From an uncultured Lachnoclostridium sp. (GTDB lineage: Bacteria > Bacillota > Clostridia > Lachnospirales > Lachnospiraceae), in assembly GCA_947369165.1 (NCBI GenBank), contig CANBKJ010000008.1, positions 1 to 62,856 on the forward strand: 62,856 nucleotides of DNA, read 5' to 3'. Below are positions 36,301-45,211 of the stretch, piece by piece. The notes beneath the pieces were generated by a model that was given only the letters and a program-made list of their open reading frames with translations, was not told where the DNA came from and ran no database searches. A program made the translations under genes and the position numbers. Each line of letters starts with the position of its first letter. Within the stretch, counting starts at the first letter, position 1.

Positions 36301-39300
36301 TATCAATCAGGAGTCCTATACCGTTACGATTTCCAACGGCGGAGGACAGTCCTTTGCCTACAAAGCGACGCCAAGTGATGACTGGATCCGTGTGTCCAAA
36401 AGTTCTGGGCGTGTGACGATGCAGGATATGCTGGAGGTGTCGGTTGACTGGAGTAAGGTGACGGAGAACAAGAGCGGTACGGTGACGTTAGAAGGTGCAG
36501 ACGGAACCGTTACCCTGAAAGTGAATGCGAAAGTATATGATACATCAGCGCTGGATGATAAAACTTATGTGTATGCGAATGGATATGCGTCAATGCTTGC
36601 CGGGCAGTTTACCGGCAGCGGAAAAGGTGTTGACGGGACTGAGTGTAAGACCATTGAGGATTACGGAAAAATGGGAGAAGCCCTCCGGGCATTTCCAGGC
36701 ACTTCTTCCTATGCAGGAAAACCAGAGGATGCCCCCTATGTGGAGTATAAGGTACAGGTTCCGGCAGAAGGGGATTACAAACTGACGGCATATACGGCGC
36801 CATCGAACAACATCGACCGGAATGATGTCAGCATTCGGTACGGTTTATCCGTCAATGGAAGTGACATATCTGTCGTAAATACAATTAACAGTTCCAATTT
36901 TTCACCGGGAGCTTACAGCGGAACATGGACCACCGACGTGAAAATGAATGGCCGCCGGACAGAAGGTGATGTACATCTGACGAGTGGTGTCAATACTCTT
37001 CGGATTTATGCAGTGGATCCAACCTTTGTACTGCAAAAGCTGGTGGTTTCCGAAGCTTCCGTTAAGACTTCGCATTTTGGTCCTGGCGAAAGTTATTATG
37101 TTGGTAAGAATGTCAGTGAAAAAACCGCGTTGACAGAACTCCCCGATGATCATTTTGTTGTACCAGGACTGATAGATGCAGCTGCTTTCGAGGGAAGTAA
37201 AGAGCCGGATCAGACCGTACTTCATGCAGAGGCAGGAAAAGAGTATGCTTATCCGGTTATTGTGACAGGCGAGAATACATATCAGTTCAGCCTCAGCGCA
37301 AAATCGGAACAAGGTGCACAGGTCAAACTTCTGTGGAAGGACAAAGTGATCGGTACACTCGAGATTGGCAAAGAAGATTCGATTTACCGGATGGAAAGCT
37401 ACATGGCGCTGACACCGGGACAGGGCATTGTCACCTTAAAAGTAGAAAGTGGCAGTGCAGATATTGAATATATCAAGTCGAGGATCAAGGACAGCACAGG
37501 CAGACAGGCGGCATATCTGTCAGCATCTTCAGAACAGTCCGGCCATGGTGCGGTATCTGCCTATGATGGCGAAAACAAAACGACGTGGATGCCAGAGGCT
37601 GCCGATGCAGAAAAATGGATTATTCTGGATTTCGACAGTGAATACTATTTTGACCGTTTTGCCCTTGTGGGTACAGGGGTAACCGGTTATCAGGTGCAGG
37701 TACAGGAGGGTGACAACTGGAATACCGTTTATACCGGCACAGAGATAACAAAAGGAGCCCAGATTTTTATTCAGGGAAAGAAAGCGCTCAAGAGTCAAAA
37801 ACTGCGGTTTTTATTCGAGGGTACCGATATTGAGATCGCAGAAATTGATGTGAAGCCATATTTGAACTGGGCAATGGAAGACAATGTAACATTGAGTGGT
37901 GAAAAGAATGGAGGCGGCAGTATTTCTGTGCCGGCCAGCGTTACAGATGGTGACCGCATCACAAAGGGTCTGGAAGCCAGTGTAGGATCCAGCTCAGATG
38001 CAGGCAGGCATCTTGTAACGATGGAATTCGAGGAGCCGAGAACCATTGATACCGTACGGGTTGTATCGCTGCAAAGCAGTGAGGCAGCAAAACCTGGTAC
38101 GGGAACCGTACCTGATTTTGGAATGACTTCGGATCGGGCACAGTATTCTTACCGTGCTTCCTATTATGATGGCAGTACATGGACAGAAATCGGTACGACG
38201 GTTCGTCCAGCCAGCGGAGATCCAAAGGTATTTAGTGAATTTACTTTGAATAAACCAGTGCAGGCATATGCGGTACGGCTGGAGATCTATACCTCAAACT
38301 GGATACGGATCAATGAATTTGAAGCAGTTCAGACACAGAAATTCCAGGCAGTGGCTGCCGATACAGAAAAAGAATTTACAAAGGCAGCAACACAGTTTGA
38401 TGTGAATTTAAGCAAAGACATTTCACTGGGAAGAATTGTTTTAGAAGGTGCCTACGACCCATCTCTCGCTTTTTCCTACTTTGACAAAGAAAAGGCGTCC
38501 TATGAGAGGATCGATGCCAAAAACATTGATGTAATTAAAACGGCAGATGGATGTTATGCAATTCCGGCAAAAGAAATTGTGACCTCCGCACTGCGTATTA
38601 CCTCAGAAAATGAACTTGCGATTACGAAAGTGGTTGTCTATGAGGCGGCAAAATGGCAGGAGGTGGCTGCGGACTGCCAGTGTGATCTGCAGAGTCCGGT
38701 TTTCAAAAATGCAGATGATATTGTGATTCCTTATGGAAAGGACAGCGTAAAAATTGCTCTCGAATCAGAGGCTGCCCGCGGCAGCTGCCAGACAGACGGC
38801 CATGAGAACGGTGTTGTCAGTTATCGTTACTCCCTGTCGGATAATTCCGACGGTATCGCGGAACTAGATGGTACCGGGATCCGGCTTAAGGGCAATGGTA
38901 CGGTTACGCTCCGCATACAGGCAGAATTAAACGGGTATGTCCGTTATGGCATGAAGACATTTCATGTGACGAAAGCAACGGAAGTATCCGATACTTATAA
39001 AAACTATGCGGCCGCCGCTAACGGCGGGGAAGGTGCTGTTCCGGCCGGTGGGGAAGGAGCAGCCTCCCGGCTGATTGACGGAGATAAGCATTCCAATAAT
39101 GGCAGATGGCGTATACAGGCTTCTACTGCCTATGCCGAGGTATATTTTGACGGTATGAAAGACATTGACAAAGTATATTTCTATTCACAGCAGAGTGATG
39201 CCGCTGTGGAAGAAATTACCGATGATATGACCTCCACTCTGGCCCAGAAGGATCTGACCTTCTCCTATCTGAAAGATGGTAAATGGGTTAAGTTTGAAGG

Positions 39301-40231
39301 GGGAACGATTACCGGAAATGACAAAGTGAAGTGTGGTATCGAGTTGACGGATTCAGTGAGAACACCGGCCATCCGTGTTGATGTAGACAGTGCAGTTCAG
39401 GGGTGGATCCGTATCATGGAAATTGAGGCGTATGGGGAAAAAGTTGATACGGCAGGCTGTCAGTGCCAGCTCGGTACACCAGAATTAATCTGTGGGGATT
39501 CCATCGAAGTGGACAAAGAGACTTCACTTGGTTCCCTTACGTTGAATGCGGATGCTGTCTATTATAGCAGAGGTTGTAAGGAGCCGGGGCATGGTACCGG
39601 AAAGCCGTCTTATACTTATGCGGTTGTACAGGATGACGCGAACATTGCTTCCTTAAATGGAGATAAGCTCACTGTCAATGGCATGGGTACTGTGAAAATC
39701 CGTGTAACGGCTTCCCTGAATGGAATTTCAAAAAGCGCAGATAAGGAAATATCGGCAGTGAAATCCGGTTACACCAACTTTGCACTTGCTTCCAATGGAA
39801 GTACAGCGACTTGTTCTGACGGTTATGACTCAAGTGGTCCGCCGGAAAATGTAATTGATGGAAATAACTCCTTTAGTAATAATAAGAGATGGAGGACAAC
39901 CGTTTTTCCAGCATATCTGGAGATAGATTTCGGCCAGAGCCGTACTATTGACAGGATCAGCCTGTTCAGCCAGCAGGATTCCGGCAACACCACGCCGACG
40001 CTCGGCATGACAGGAAAATATGCCATTTCTGATTTTAATATTTCCTATTGGGACGGCACTGGAAATGAGTGGAAAGAACTTGAGAATGTGACGTCAAATA
40101 AGGCAATATGGTATCAGTTTGTACTGGATCAACAGATAACCACATCCAGGATCCGCATCGACATACCGACGAAAGTATGTGATGGCTGGGCGCGTATTGT
40201 GGAAATCGAAGCATGGGGATATGCTGACTAG
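33329..40231 (+). CDS. Giant secreted multimodular GH115 alpha-glucuronidase
   Basis: A 2300-residue exported enzyme predicted to strip glucuronic acid from glucuronoxylan outside the cell. Order: signal peptide (1-35); two lysine-rich Ig-like domains (about 37-125, 126-212); Pro/Thr/Ser linker (213-303); GH115 catalytic region (about 305-960) with SDKRGAIYGLYHISEMMGV, YRGIFLNDEAPS, RCKGNYLWPAMWSNSF, GIVMGTSHHEP, CDDNFGNMR and DIWIVNVGDLKPMEM; a BACON-like domain (about 990-1070); a GH115 C-terminal domain (about 1085-1247); a beta-rich module (about 1285-1382); then discoidin/CBM32-like modules (about 1391-1510, 1513-1669, 1889-2040, 2148-2300) interspersed with two Cys-containing Ig-like modules starting CQC at about 1783 and 2044. 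No sortase or SLH motif. GAAAGGAG precedes the ATG. Confidence 0.92.
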   Translation: MQQKWYSGLIRSVALVLVAALFITPFGAADFVSAAGKKTIKTIQLTRPTVKTLALQKGEKYKLNWKVTPKNLKKKVTFTSGKKSVVSIGKNGVMKAKKAGKATITIQSKTKPKKTVKLKVTVHKKLTKAKKVSLNHKSAVLVPGGRLALKATITPKKATVKKVTYSSSDKSVATVSQKGIVTAKKEGTAKITAYAQDGRGAKAVCNIKVEKNSANVEPAGGPGTGTPSAAPTGAPSKGTDTPTAVPSEMPPVGTEEPSVTPGTTPSTETENPSVTPDTTPSTGTGSPSATPSAKPSSSPIQDQPYKDKFLLSTENQAVSVYIDESGSDYEGMRLVAESFAGDMALVSEAGAAPNILTRQSDLKGSAIIVGSIGNNDVIDSLIEKNRVEVSDIEGKWETYKIQVIENPTDQVGKAVVVVGSDKRGAIYGLYHISEMMGVSPWVYWGDALPEKKKEIVLEDKDLTITSKEPSVKYRGIFLNDEAPSLTGWVKNKFGDYNEEFYKHVYELILRCKGNYLWPAMWSNSFSEDGRETPIANAELADQYGIVMGTSHHEPLCRAGVEWQRNYEKYGTSNVWDFNENGDAITKFWQGGVERNKAFENVYTLGMRGEADSSLGGTVAENIQLLKDVITTQKNILKENSLSDAPQVLTVYKEVENFWHGDDETEGLKKWNALDDVTIMLCDDNFGNMRTLPTTEEEINRKGGWGMYYHFDYHGGPTSYEWVNSVELNKVWEQMTMAYEHGIDDIWIVNVGDLKPMEMNISYFLDLAYDYDTWGAGGLNKTETYRKQWVKQQFGPALNDKQVEDVDSILKDYTWLNGSCKPETLNSATYHVTNYNEAMEMLGKIEGMIQKADEYKELIPAKLQAAYYELVYFPAVASANVAKIQIYAGLNTYYYDQGSILANLYASLLEQAVQMDQDLEYTYNSDMPGVGDKWKNMMSSPHVGFITWNSNGWSYPQAKWVTPPESPLMLVNLQNQEKAVTKGEASLDDFTNINQESYTVTISNGGGQSFAYKATPSDDWIRVSKSSGRVTMQDMLEVSVDWSKVTENKSGTVTLEGADGTVTLKVNAKVYDTSALDDKTYVYANGYASMLAGQFTGSGKGVDGTECKTIEDYGKMGEALRAFPGTSSYAGKPEDAPYVEYKVQVPAEGDYKLTAYTAPSNNIDRNDVSIRYGLSVNGSDISVVNTINSSNFSPGAYSGTWTTDVKMNGRRTEGDVHLTSGVNTLRIYAVDPTFVLQKLVVSEASVKTSHFGPGESYYVGKNVSEKTALTELPDDHFVVPGLIDAAAFEGSKEPDQTVLHAEAGKEYAYPVIVTGENTYQFSLSAKSEQGAQVKLLWKDKVIGTLEIGKEDSIYRMESYMALTPGQGIVTLKVESGSADIEYIKSRIKDSTGRQAAYLSASSEQSGHGAVSAYDGENKTTWMPEAADAEKWIILDFDSEYYFDRFALVGTGVTGYQVQVQEGDNWNTVYTGTEITKGAQIFIQGKKALKSQKLRFLFEGTDIEIAEIDVKPYLNWAMEDNVTLSGEKNGGGSISVPASVTDGDRITKGLEASVGSSSDAGRHLVTMEFEEPRTIDTVRVVSLQSSEAAKPGTGTVPDFGMTSDRAQYSYRASYYDGSTWTEIGTTVRPASGDPKVFSEFTLNKPVQAYAVRLEIYTSNWIRINEFEAVQTQKFQAVAADTEKEFTKAATQFDVNLSKDISLGRIVLEGAYDPSLAFSYFDKEKASYERIDAKNIDVIKTADGCYAIPAKEIVTSALRITSENELAITKVVVYEAAKWQEVAADCQCDLQSPVFKNADDIVIPYGKDSVKIALESEAARGSCQTDGHENGVVSYRYSLSDNSDGIAELDGTGIRLKGNGTVTLRIQAELNGYVRYGMKTFHVTKATEVSDTYKNYAAAANGGEGAVPAGGEGAASRLIDGDKHSNNGRWRIQASTAYAEVYFDGMKDIDKVYFYSQQSDAAVEEITDDMTSTLAQKDLTFSYLKDGKWVKFEGGTITGNDKVKCGIELTDSVRTPAIRVDVDSAVQGWIRIMEIEAYGEKVDTAGCQCQLGTPELICGDSIEVDKETSLGSLTLNADAVYYSRGCKEPGHGTGKPSYTYAVVQDDANIASLNGDKLTVNGMGTVKIRVTASLNGISKSADKEISAVKSGYTNFALASNGSTATCSDGYDSSGPPENVIDGNNSFSNNKRWRTTVFPAYLEIDFGQSRTIDRISLFSQQDSGNTTPTLGMTGKYAISDFNISYWDGTGNEWKELENVTSNKAIWYQFVLDQQITTSRIRIDIPTKVCDGWARIVEIEAWGYAD

Positions 40232-40261
40232 TGTAGTGGTTTTATGATTCAACTAATAAGA

Positions 40262-40310
40262 GAGGCTGTTACACTGACTGGAAAAATCAGTTGGTGTGCA
40301 GCCTCCTTTC
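40262..40310 (+). terminator. Terminator of the giant GH115 gene
   Basis: GAGGCTG (40262-40268) with CAGCCTC (40299-40305), extended inside by ACAC/GTGT and ACTG/CAGT; CTTTCC follows. It lies 30 nt after the stop. Confidence 0.7.
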
Positions 40311-40363
40311 CATGTCTAAAGAAAAAATTTTCATGCTTTCAAGCAGCGTTAGGCTGGAAGTGG

Positions 40364-40392
40364 TTGTAAAATTGTGGATATTATGGTAGGAT
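40364..40392 (+). promoter_or_regulatory. Candidate promoter of chemoreceptor 2
   Basis: TTGTAA (40364-40369), 17 nt, TAGGAT (40387-40392). A leader of about 100 nt follows. It holds a palindromic hairpin (AGCTCGATGGC at 40422 with GCCGTCGGGCT) and AAGCAG...CTGCTT nearer the gene. Confidence 0.5.
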
Positions 40393-40497
40393 GATATTGG
40401 AAAGGAAAGGCTTGATAAGTTAGCTCGATGGCGCCGTCGGGCTACGATAATGAAATTACACGAAAGCAGGATGAAACTGCTTTAGACAGGAGGAAGT

Positions 40498-42537
40498 ATG
40501 GTGAAAAACTGGAAAATGGGGTTTGTCATTGCAACAATTGTTGCCGTGATTTCTGCGGTGTCGATGGGGGTGGTATTTTATATTTCCAATAGCAATATTA
40601 CATCGGTGCTCATCCATGATGTGGAAAATAATATGCAGACATCTTTGGAGGCAAAAACGAAGCTGATTGATGAGTATATATTGAATGCGGAGAGTCAGCT
40701 GGTATCTTTTTCAAAAGAACGGGATATCCTGGATTTTTTACGAAATACAGAGGATAAGGCGAAGCAGCAAGAGCTGCAGGCTTATAATTCGGAGTATTTT
40801 GCAGCTCTGAAAGGCTGGGAGGGGATGTATGTGTGCGACTGGAAGACGGAGACACTGACCCATTCCAATACATCTGCGGTAGGATTGATCCTGCGTGAGG
40901 GCGACTCGCTCAAGCAGCTCCACGAAAATCTGACAGTGGCAAAGGGTGGTGTATTTAATACAGGAATTCTGAAGTCGCCGGCATCGGGACAGCTCATAAT
41001 ATCCATGTATGTCCCGATTTATGATGGGGATACTCCTCTTGGATTTGTCGGAGGCGCGATTCAGACAGATGGTCTTGCACAGCAGCTGGATGCCGTTTCT
41101 ACACATGGCATTGAGAATACGATCTATTCACTTATCAATGTGGGGAAGAAGCAGTATATATTTGATGATAACCCCGAACTGATCCTGACAGAGATCCAGG
41201 AGAAATCTCTTTTAGATGTCATTTCCATGATTGATGGCGGGAAGGAAACCGGGCAGGTTACATATAATGGGAAAGATGGCGTGGAATACTTTTCGTTCTT
41301 TAAGTCGATCCCGGAGAGGGGATGGGCACTGGTGATCAGGAATGACAAGGATGAACTATATCAGCCAGTATACGAGAGCCGGCTGGTTCTCGGCATTGTT
41401 TGCATTCTTGCTTTTGTTTTGATTACCGTTATGTCATGGGTGATGATAACCGTCAATTTGAAACCGCTTAAAAAGGTGATCAGGAAGATTGAGAAGATTG
41501 AGACACTGGACTTGAGTGAGGATGATATGATTAAGGGTTATATTGGATGCAGGAGCGAGGTCGGTAAGCTGGCTACGGCGGTGGATTCACTTACGGTTAC
41601 ATTCCGTAAGATGCTGAATACATTGAATGATTGTTCGGAGTCCCTGGTGGGAAGCTCAGAGACGATGCGGACGGCTTCGAAGGATTTAATGGGGAGTGTG
41701 GAAGACAATTCGGCGACGACGGAAGAATTGTCTGCCAGCATCCTTAACACAAACTCATCCATAGGAGTGGTTACGGGTGAGGTTGAGAAAATCCATGATA
41801 TCGTAGGGGATATTACGGACTGCGCCCGGGACGGAAGTGAAAAGAGTGATACCCTGATCCAGACGGCAAATACTATGAGTAAAACAGCAGCGGATACGTT
41901 GGAAAATAATACGAAAAAGGTTGAGGAAACGAAGAGAAATATTGAGGATGCTATGCGGAATCTTCAGTCCCTTGTGAAGATCAACGAAATGGCGACTCAG
42001 ATTTTGAATATTACGAGTCAGACCAATCTGCTCTCACTGAATGCTTCCATTGAGGCAGCAAGGGCAGGAGAGGCAGGAAAAGGGTTTGCGGTTGTCGCCA
42101 AAGAGATTGGAAGCCTGGCGGAAAATTCATCTGAGACAGTCAACCAGATTCAGGCACTCTGCGTAGATGCAAATAAAAGTATACAAAGCATTCAGATGTG
42201 TTTTGAAGATATCATCACGTTTATGGAAACCGATGTATCCGGTAAATTTCAGCAATTTGCAACGATGGCCAGTCAGTATGAAGATGTGGTGAACGATATC
42301 CAGGAAGTTATTCATAGTATTCATAATAAAACTTCTGTATTTTCAGAGAGTGCCATGAATATACGGGAACAGATCAATAATGTTAAGATGGCTTCCAATG
42401 ACAACGAACAAGGGGTGGATGATATCATCGTCAAAAATGACATGACTACTCAAACTGCCGATTCTATTTATAAAATTGCAGATTTGAACCAGTCGAATGT
42501 GGAAGCGATCAAGGACATTCTGGATATGTTTAAATAG
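40498..42537 (+). CDS. Methyl-accepting chemotaxis protein 2
   Basis: A 679-residue chemoreceptor: TM1 (about 8-29), a Cache-type extracytoplasmic sensor (about 35-285, with [20 protein letters not shown]), TM2 (about 293-318), HAMP, and a cytoplasmic signalling coil with the conserved tip [23 protein letters not shown] 40498 has CAGGAGGAAG upstream. It lies directly downstream of the xylan locus, so a role in sensing plant-wall sugars is possible, but only position suggests it. It has its own promoter and terminator. Confidence 0.92.
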   Translation: MVKNWKMGFVIATIVAVISAVSMGVVFYISNSNITSVLIHDVENNMQTSLEAKTKLIDEYILNAESQLVSFSKERDILDFLRNTEDKAKQQELQAYNSEYFAALKGWEGMYVCDWKTETLTHSNTSAVGLILREGDSLKQLHENLTVAKGGVFNTGILKSPASGQLIISMYVPIYDGDTPLGFVGGAIQTDGLAQQLDAVSTHGIENTIYSLINVGKKQYIFDDNPELILTEIQEKSLLDVISMIDGGKETGQVTYNGKDGVEYFSFFKSIPERGWALVIRNDKDELYQPVYESRLVLGIVCILAFVLITVMSWVMITVNLKPLKKVIRKIEKIETLDLSEDDMIKGYIGCRSEVGKLATAVDSLTVTFRKMLNTLNDCSESLVGSSETMRTASKDLMGSVEDNSATTEELSASILNTNSSIGVVTGEVEKIHDIVGDITDCARDGSEKSDTLIQTANTMSKTAADTLENNTKKVEETKRNIEDAMRNLQSLVKINEMATQILNITSQTNLLSLNASIEAARAGEAGKGFAVVAKEIGSLAENSSETVNQIQALCVDANKSIQSIQMCFEDIITFMETDVSGKFQQFATMASQYEDVVNDIQEVIHSIHNKTSVFSESAMNIREQINNVKMASNDNEQGVDDIIVKNDMTTQTADSIYKIADLNQSNVEAIKDILDMFK

Positions 42538-42547
42538 GGAATAGGCA

Positions 42548-42598
42548 AAGGCTGTCGCGCCAACGGATCAAAAACCCATTGGTGCCACAGCCTCTTTT
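42548..42598 (+). terminator. Terminator of chemoreceptor 2
   Basis: AAGGCTGT (42548-42555) with ACAGCCT (42587-42593), extended by GCCAACGG/CCATTGG, then TCTTTT. It resembles the terminator at 40262. Confidence 0.8.
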
Positions 42599-42636
42599 AA
42601 CATAGTGGTGCCATCGAGCTATCGAAAGAAAAAACC

Positions 42637-44013
42637 TCAGCTCTCCATCAGATATTTCTCATTGATGGCAAGAACCTGTGCCATCGCCTGTTCGCCGGGG
42701 GCGCCGATGGTATTTCGTTTCTCTACACAGGTTTTCATGGAAATTGCCTCATAGATATCCTCCTCAAAGACGGGGGATATTTTTTTGTATTCTTCCAGGG
42801 GAAGTTCGTCCAGGGAAATATTTTTGTCGATGCAGGTAAGAACCAGCTGGCCAATAATACCGTGGGCGTCACGGAAAGCAACACCGTGGTTGACCAGATA
42901 GTCGGCGGCATCTGTGGCGTTGGTAAAACCATTCTTTGCACTGGCTTCCATATTCTCCTTATTAAATTTCATGGTGTCGATCATGCCGGTAAATAAGGAG
43001 ATGCAGCCCTTTACTGTGTCAATGGCATCAAAGACAAGTTCTTTGTCTTCCTGCATATCTTTGTTATAGGCGAGAGGAATCCCTTTCATCGTTGTGAGGA
43101 TAGAGATCAGGGCACCGTAGACACGTCCGGTCTTTCCGCGGACGAGCTCAGCGATGTCTGGATTTTTCTTCTGGGGCATAATGCTGCTGCCTGTGGAATA
43201 TGAATCATCAATATCCACAAACTGGTATTCGTTGGAATTCCAAAGGATAATCTCTTCGCAAAAACGGCTCAGGTGCATCATAATAGTAGACAGTGCACTC
43301 AGAAGCTCGATCAGATAATCCCTGTCAGATACGGAGTCCATGCTGTTCAACGTAGGACCGTCAAAATTTAGAAGTTTTGCTGTGTAGTCCCGGTCCAGAG
43401 GATAGGTGGTGCCTGCCAGGGCTCCAGAGCCAAGAGGACAATAATTCATCCGGTCGTAGATGTCCCGGAGACGGCTGCGGTCACGGCGGAACATTTCAAA
43501 ATAAGCGCCAAAATGATGCGCCAGTGTCACCGGCTGGGCTTTCTGAAGATGCGTGAATCCCGGCATAAAAGTAACCGTATTCTCTTTCATAATATTGTGG
43601 ATGACCGTCAGCAATTCTTTGAGCAGGTCATTTAACTCTACGATCTCATCCCGCGTATACAGTTTCATATCCAGAGCCACCTGGTCATTGCGGCTCCGTC
43701 CGGTGTGAAGCTTTTTGCCAGGTTCCCCGATGCGGTCGATGAGATTGGCCTCCACAAAGCTGTGGATGTCTTCGTGTTCCGCTGTGATCTCCAGCGCACC
43801 GGATTCGATGTCTTCCAGTATTCCTTTTAACCCCTCGATGATTTTCTCTTTTTCATCGGTTGTCAGTATATGTTGTTTTTCCAGCATCGTCACATGGGCA
43901 ATGCTTCCCAGGATATCCTGTTTGTAAAATTTCTGGTCAAAGGAGATCGAAGCATTGAAATTGTGTACCAGCTGATTCGTTTCCTTTGTAAAACGTCCGC
44001 CCCAGAGTTTCAT
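42637..44013 (-). CDS. argH: Argininosuccinate lyase
   Basis: The final step of arginine synthesis: argininosuccinate to arginine and fumarate. The 458-residue protein begins MKLWGGRFTKETNQLV, has HTGRSRNDQVALDMKLY (about 107-123), and the fumarase/aspartase-superfamily signature GSSIMPQKKNPD (about 276-287) with the catalytic serine. ACGGAGGAAA precedes the start. It stands alone; argG is not adjacent. It is a likely target of ArgR (gene at 17869), although no clear ARG box was found. Confidence 0.95.
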   Translation of the reverse strand: MKLWGGRFTKETNQLVHNFNASISFDQKFYKQDILGSIAHVTMLEKQHILTTDEKEKIIEGLKGILEDIESGALEITAEHEDIHSFVEANLIDRIGEPGKKLHTGRSRNDQVALDMKLYTRDEIVELNDLLKELLTVIHNIMKENTVTFMPGFTHLQKAQPVTLAHHFGAYFEMFRRDRSRLRDIYDRMNYCPLGSGALAGTTYPLDRDYTAKLLNFDGPTLNSMDSVSDRDYLIELLSALSTIMMHLSRFCEEIILWNSNEYQFVDIDDSYSTGSSIMPQKKNPDIAELVRGKTGRVYGALISILTTMKGIPLAYNKDMQEDKELVFDAIDTVKGCISLFTGMIDTMKFNKENMEASAKNGFTNATDAADYLVNHGVAFRDAHGIIGQLVLTCIDKNISLDELPLEEYKKISPVFEEDIYEAISMKTCVEKRNTIGAPGEQAMAQVLAINEKYLMES

Positions 44014-44050
44014 GATGTTTCCTCCGTTCTGTAGATAGTATTTACATTAT

Positions 44051-44079
44051 ATAGTAACATTTTAAGGGGGGAAAATCAA
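44051..44079 (-). promoter_or_regulatory. Candidate promoter of argH
   Basis: On the minus strand TTGATT (44079-44074), 17 nt, TACTAT (44056-44051), about 40 nt upstream of the ATG. Confidence 0.45.
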
Positions 44080-44163
44080 CTGCCATTCTAGTCGCTTGAC
44101 GAAAACCAGCCAAATGAGGTTTTTTTGAATCGTAGTTACCTTCACACTTTTTCAATTCGTGGC

Positions 44164-44191
44164 TTGTAAATCTATCCTGTGATGGTATAAT
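44164..44191 (+). promoter_or_regulatory. Sigma-A promoter of the CPBP protease gene
   Basis: TTGTAA (44164-44169), 16 nt, TATAAT (44186-44191). The 75-nt leader holds two hairpins: CCGGAAT/ATTCCGG and ACTCGACAGC/GCTGTCGGGT, the second similar to the hairpin before chemoreceptor 2. Confidence 0.6.
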
Positions 44192-44266
44192 GTAAGAAGC
44201 GGCCGGAATAATTCCGGTTTATTATGACTTGACTCGACAGCGCTGTCGGGTTGAATGGGGGAAAAG

Positions 44267-45118
44267 ATGAAAAAACTTAAATCAACCGGTTTCGCTGTGC
44301 TCTATCTGGTAATACCGATCCTGCTTCAGCTTATTGTAGGGATTGAGCTGCAGATACAAATCATGCTTATGCAGTGGAGAGGAACAGAGATCTCTTTCCA
44401 TGCCCTGGAACAAATGCTGTCGGACTATGGATTTAACCTGATCCTTATATCAATGATAAATCTCATTCTCATTGCGGGGATGGGCTCCTGGTATTATTTT
44501 ATCCGAACACGGCGAGATGTATCTCCGGTGGATTACCGGAAAATACTTTCTCCGAAGACGGTGGGCTGCCTGGCAGCACTGGCGTTCTTTGCCCAGTTTG
44601 TATGCAGTATTGTGATGGCTGTCATTGCCTTTGTATTCCCGGAAATTTTTAAAGATTATGAAAAATTAATGGAAGGTGTGGACATCAATGTCCTGCCGGC
44701 GTGGGCCACGCTGTTTATCGTGGCGGTATGGGCGCCGCTGGCAGAGGAGATCGTTTTTCGTGCCATGATATTCCGAACGCTGCGCAAGGGTTTTGCCTTT
44801 TGGCCGGCTGCTGTCTTGTCCGGCATTGCCTTCGGGGTGTATCATATGAATGTGATTCAGGGAGTGTATGCGTCCCTGCTGGGAATTCTGCTGGCATATA
44901 TTTATGAAAAGACAAACTCACTTCTCGGCGTCTATTTATTTCATTTGAGTTTTAACCTGATGAACTATGGAATTTCTTTCATTCAGCAGCAGGCAGGGCT
45001 TCCTGCGCTTTTACAGGGGCTTATCACACTGGTTCTGATGGCGGCAGCGGGTCCTGGTCTGGCTGTATGCATTTATTTGTTTTCCAGGATATACCGAAAA
45101 CAGGAGAATGAAAATTGA
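44267..45118 (+). CDS. CPBP-family intramembrane glutamic endopeptidase
   Basis: A membrane protein of the CAAX protease/bacteriocin-processing family. The roughly 283-residue protein has about seven hydrophobic segments and the family motifs EEIVFRAMIF (about 160), with Glu-Glu-x3-Arg, FGVYHMN (about 188-194) and HLSFNLMNYG near 225. ATG 44267 has GGGGGA 5-6 nt upstream; ATG 44255 lies ahead of that site. The substrate is not predictable. Confidence 0.88.
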   Translation: MKKLKSTGFAVLYLVIPILLQLIVGIELQIQIMLMQWRGTEISFHALEQMLSDYGFNLILISMINLILIAGMGSWYYFIRTRRDVSPVDYRKILSPKTVGCLAALAFFAQFVCSIVMAVIAFVFPEIFKDYEKLMEGVDINVLPAWATLFIVAVWAPLAEEIVFRAMIFRTLRKGFAFWPAAVLSGIAFGVYHMNVIQGVYASLLGILLAYIYEKTNSLLGVYLFHLSFNLMNYGISFIQQQAGLPALLQGLITLVLMAAAGPGLAVCIYLFSRIYRKQENEN

Positions 45119-45130
45119 TTTTACACAATC

Positions 45131-45159
45131 TTGCAAAAACTTTAGAGTTCTTGTATAAT
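45131..45159 (+). promoter_or_regulatory. Sigma-A promoter of the lytic transglycosylase gene
   Basis: TTGCAA (45131-45136), 17 nt, TATAAT (45154-45159). A small hairpin AGCATGACGG/CCGTTATGCT (45170-45191) stands at the 5' end of the predicted leader. Confidence 0.7.
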
Positions 45160-45211
45160 ATACGGTGGAAGCATGACGGAGCCGTTATGCTCAACCAATG
45201 GAGGTGAAGAT

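Noticed and set aside
40393..40497. c-di-GMP riboswitch before the chemoreceptor gene
   Set aside because: Hairpins are present, but the conserved GEMM core segments were not found.
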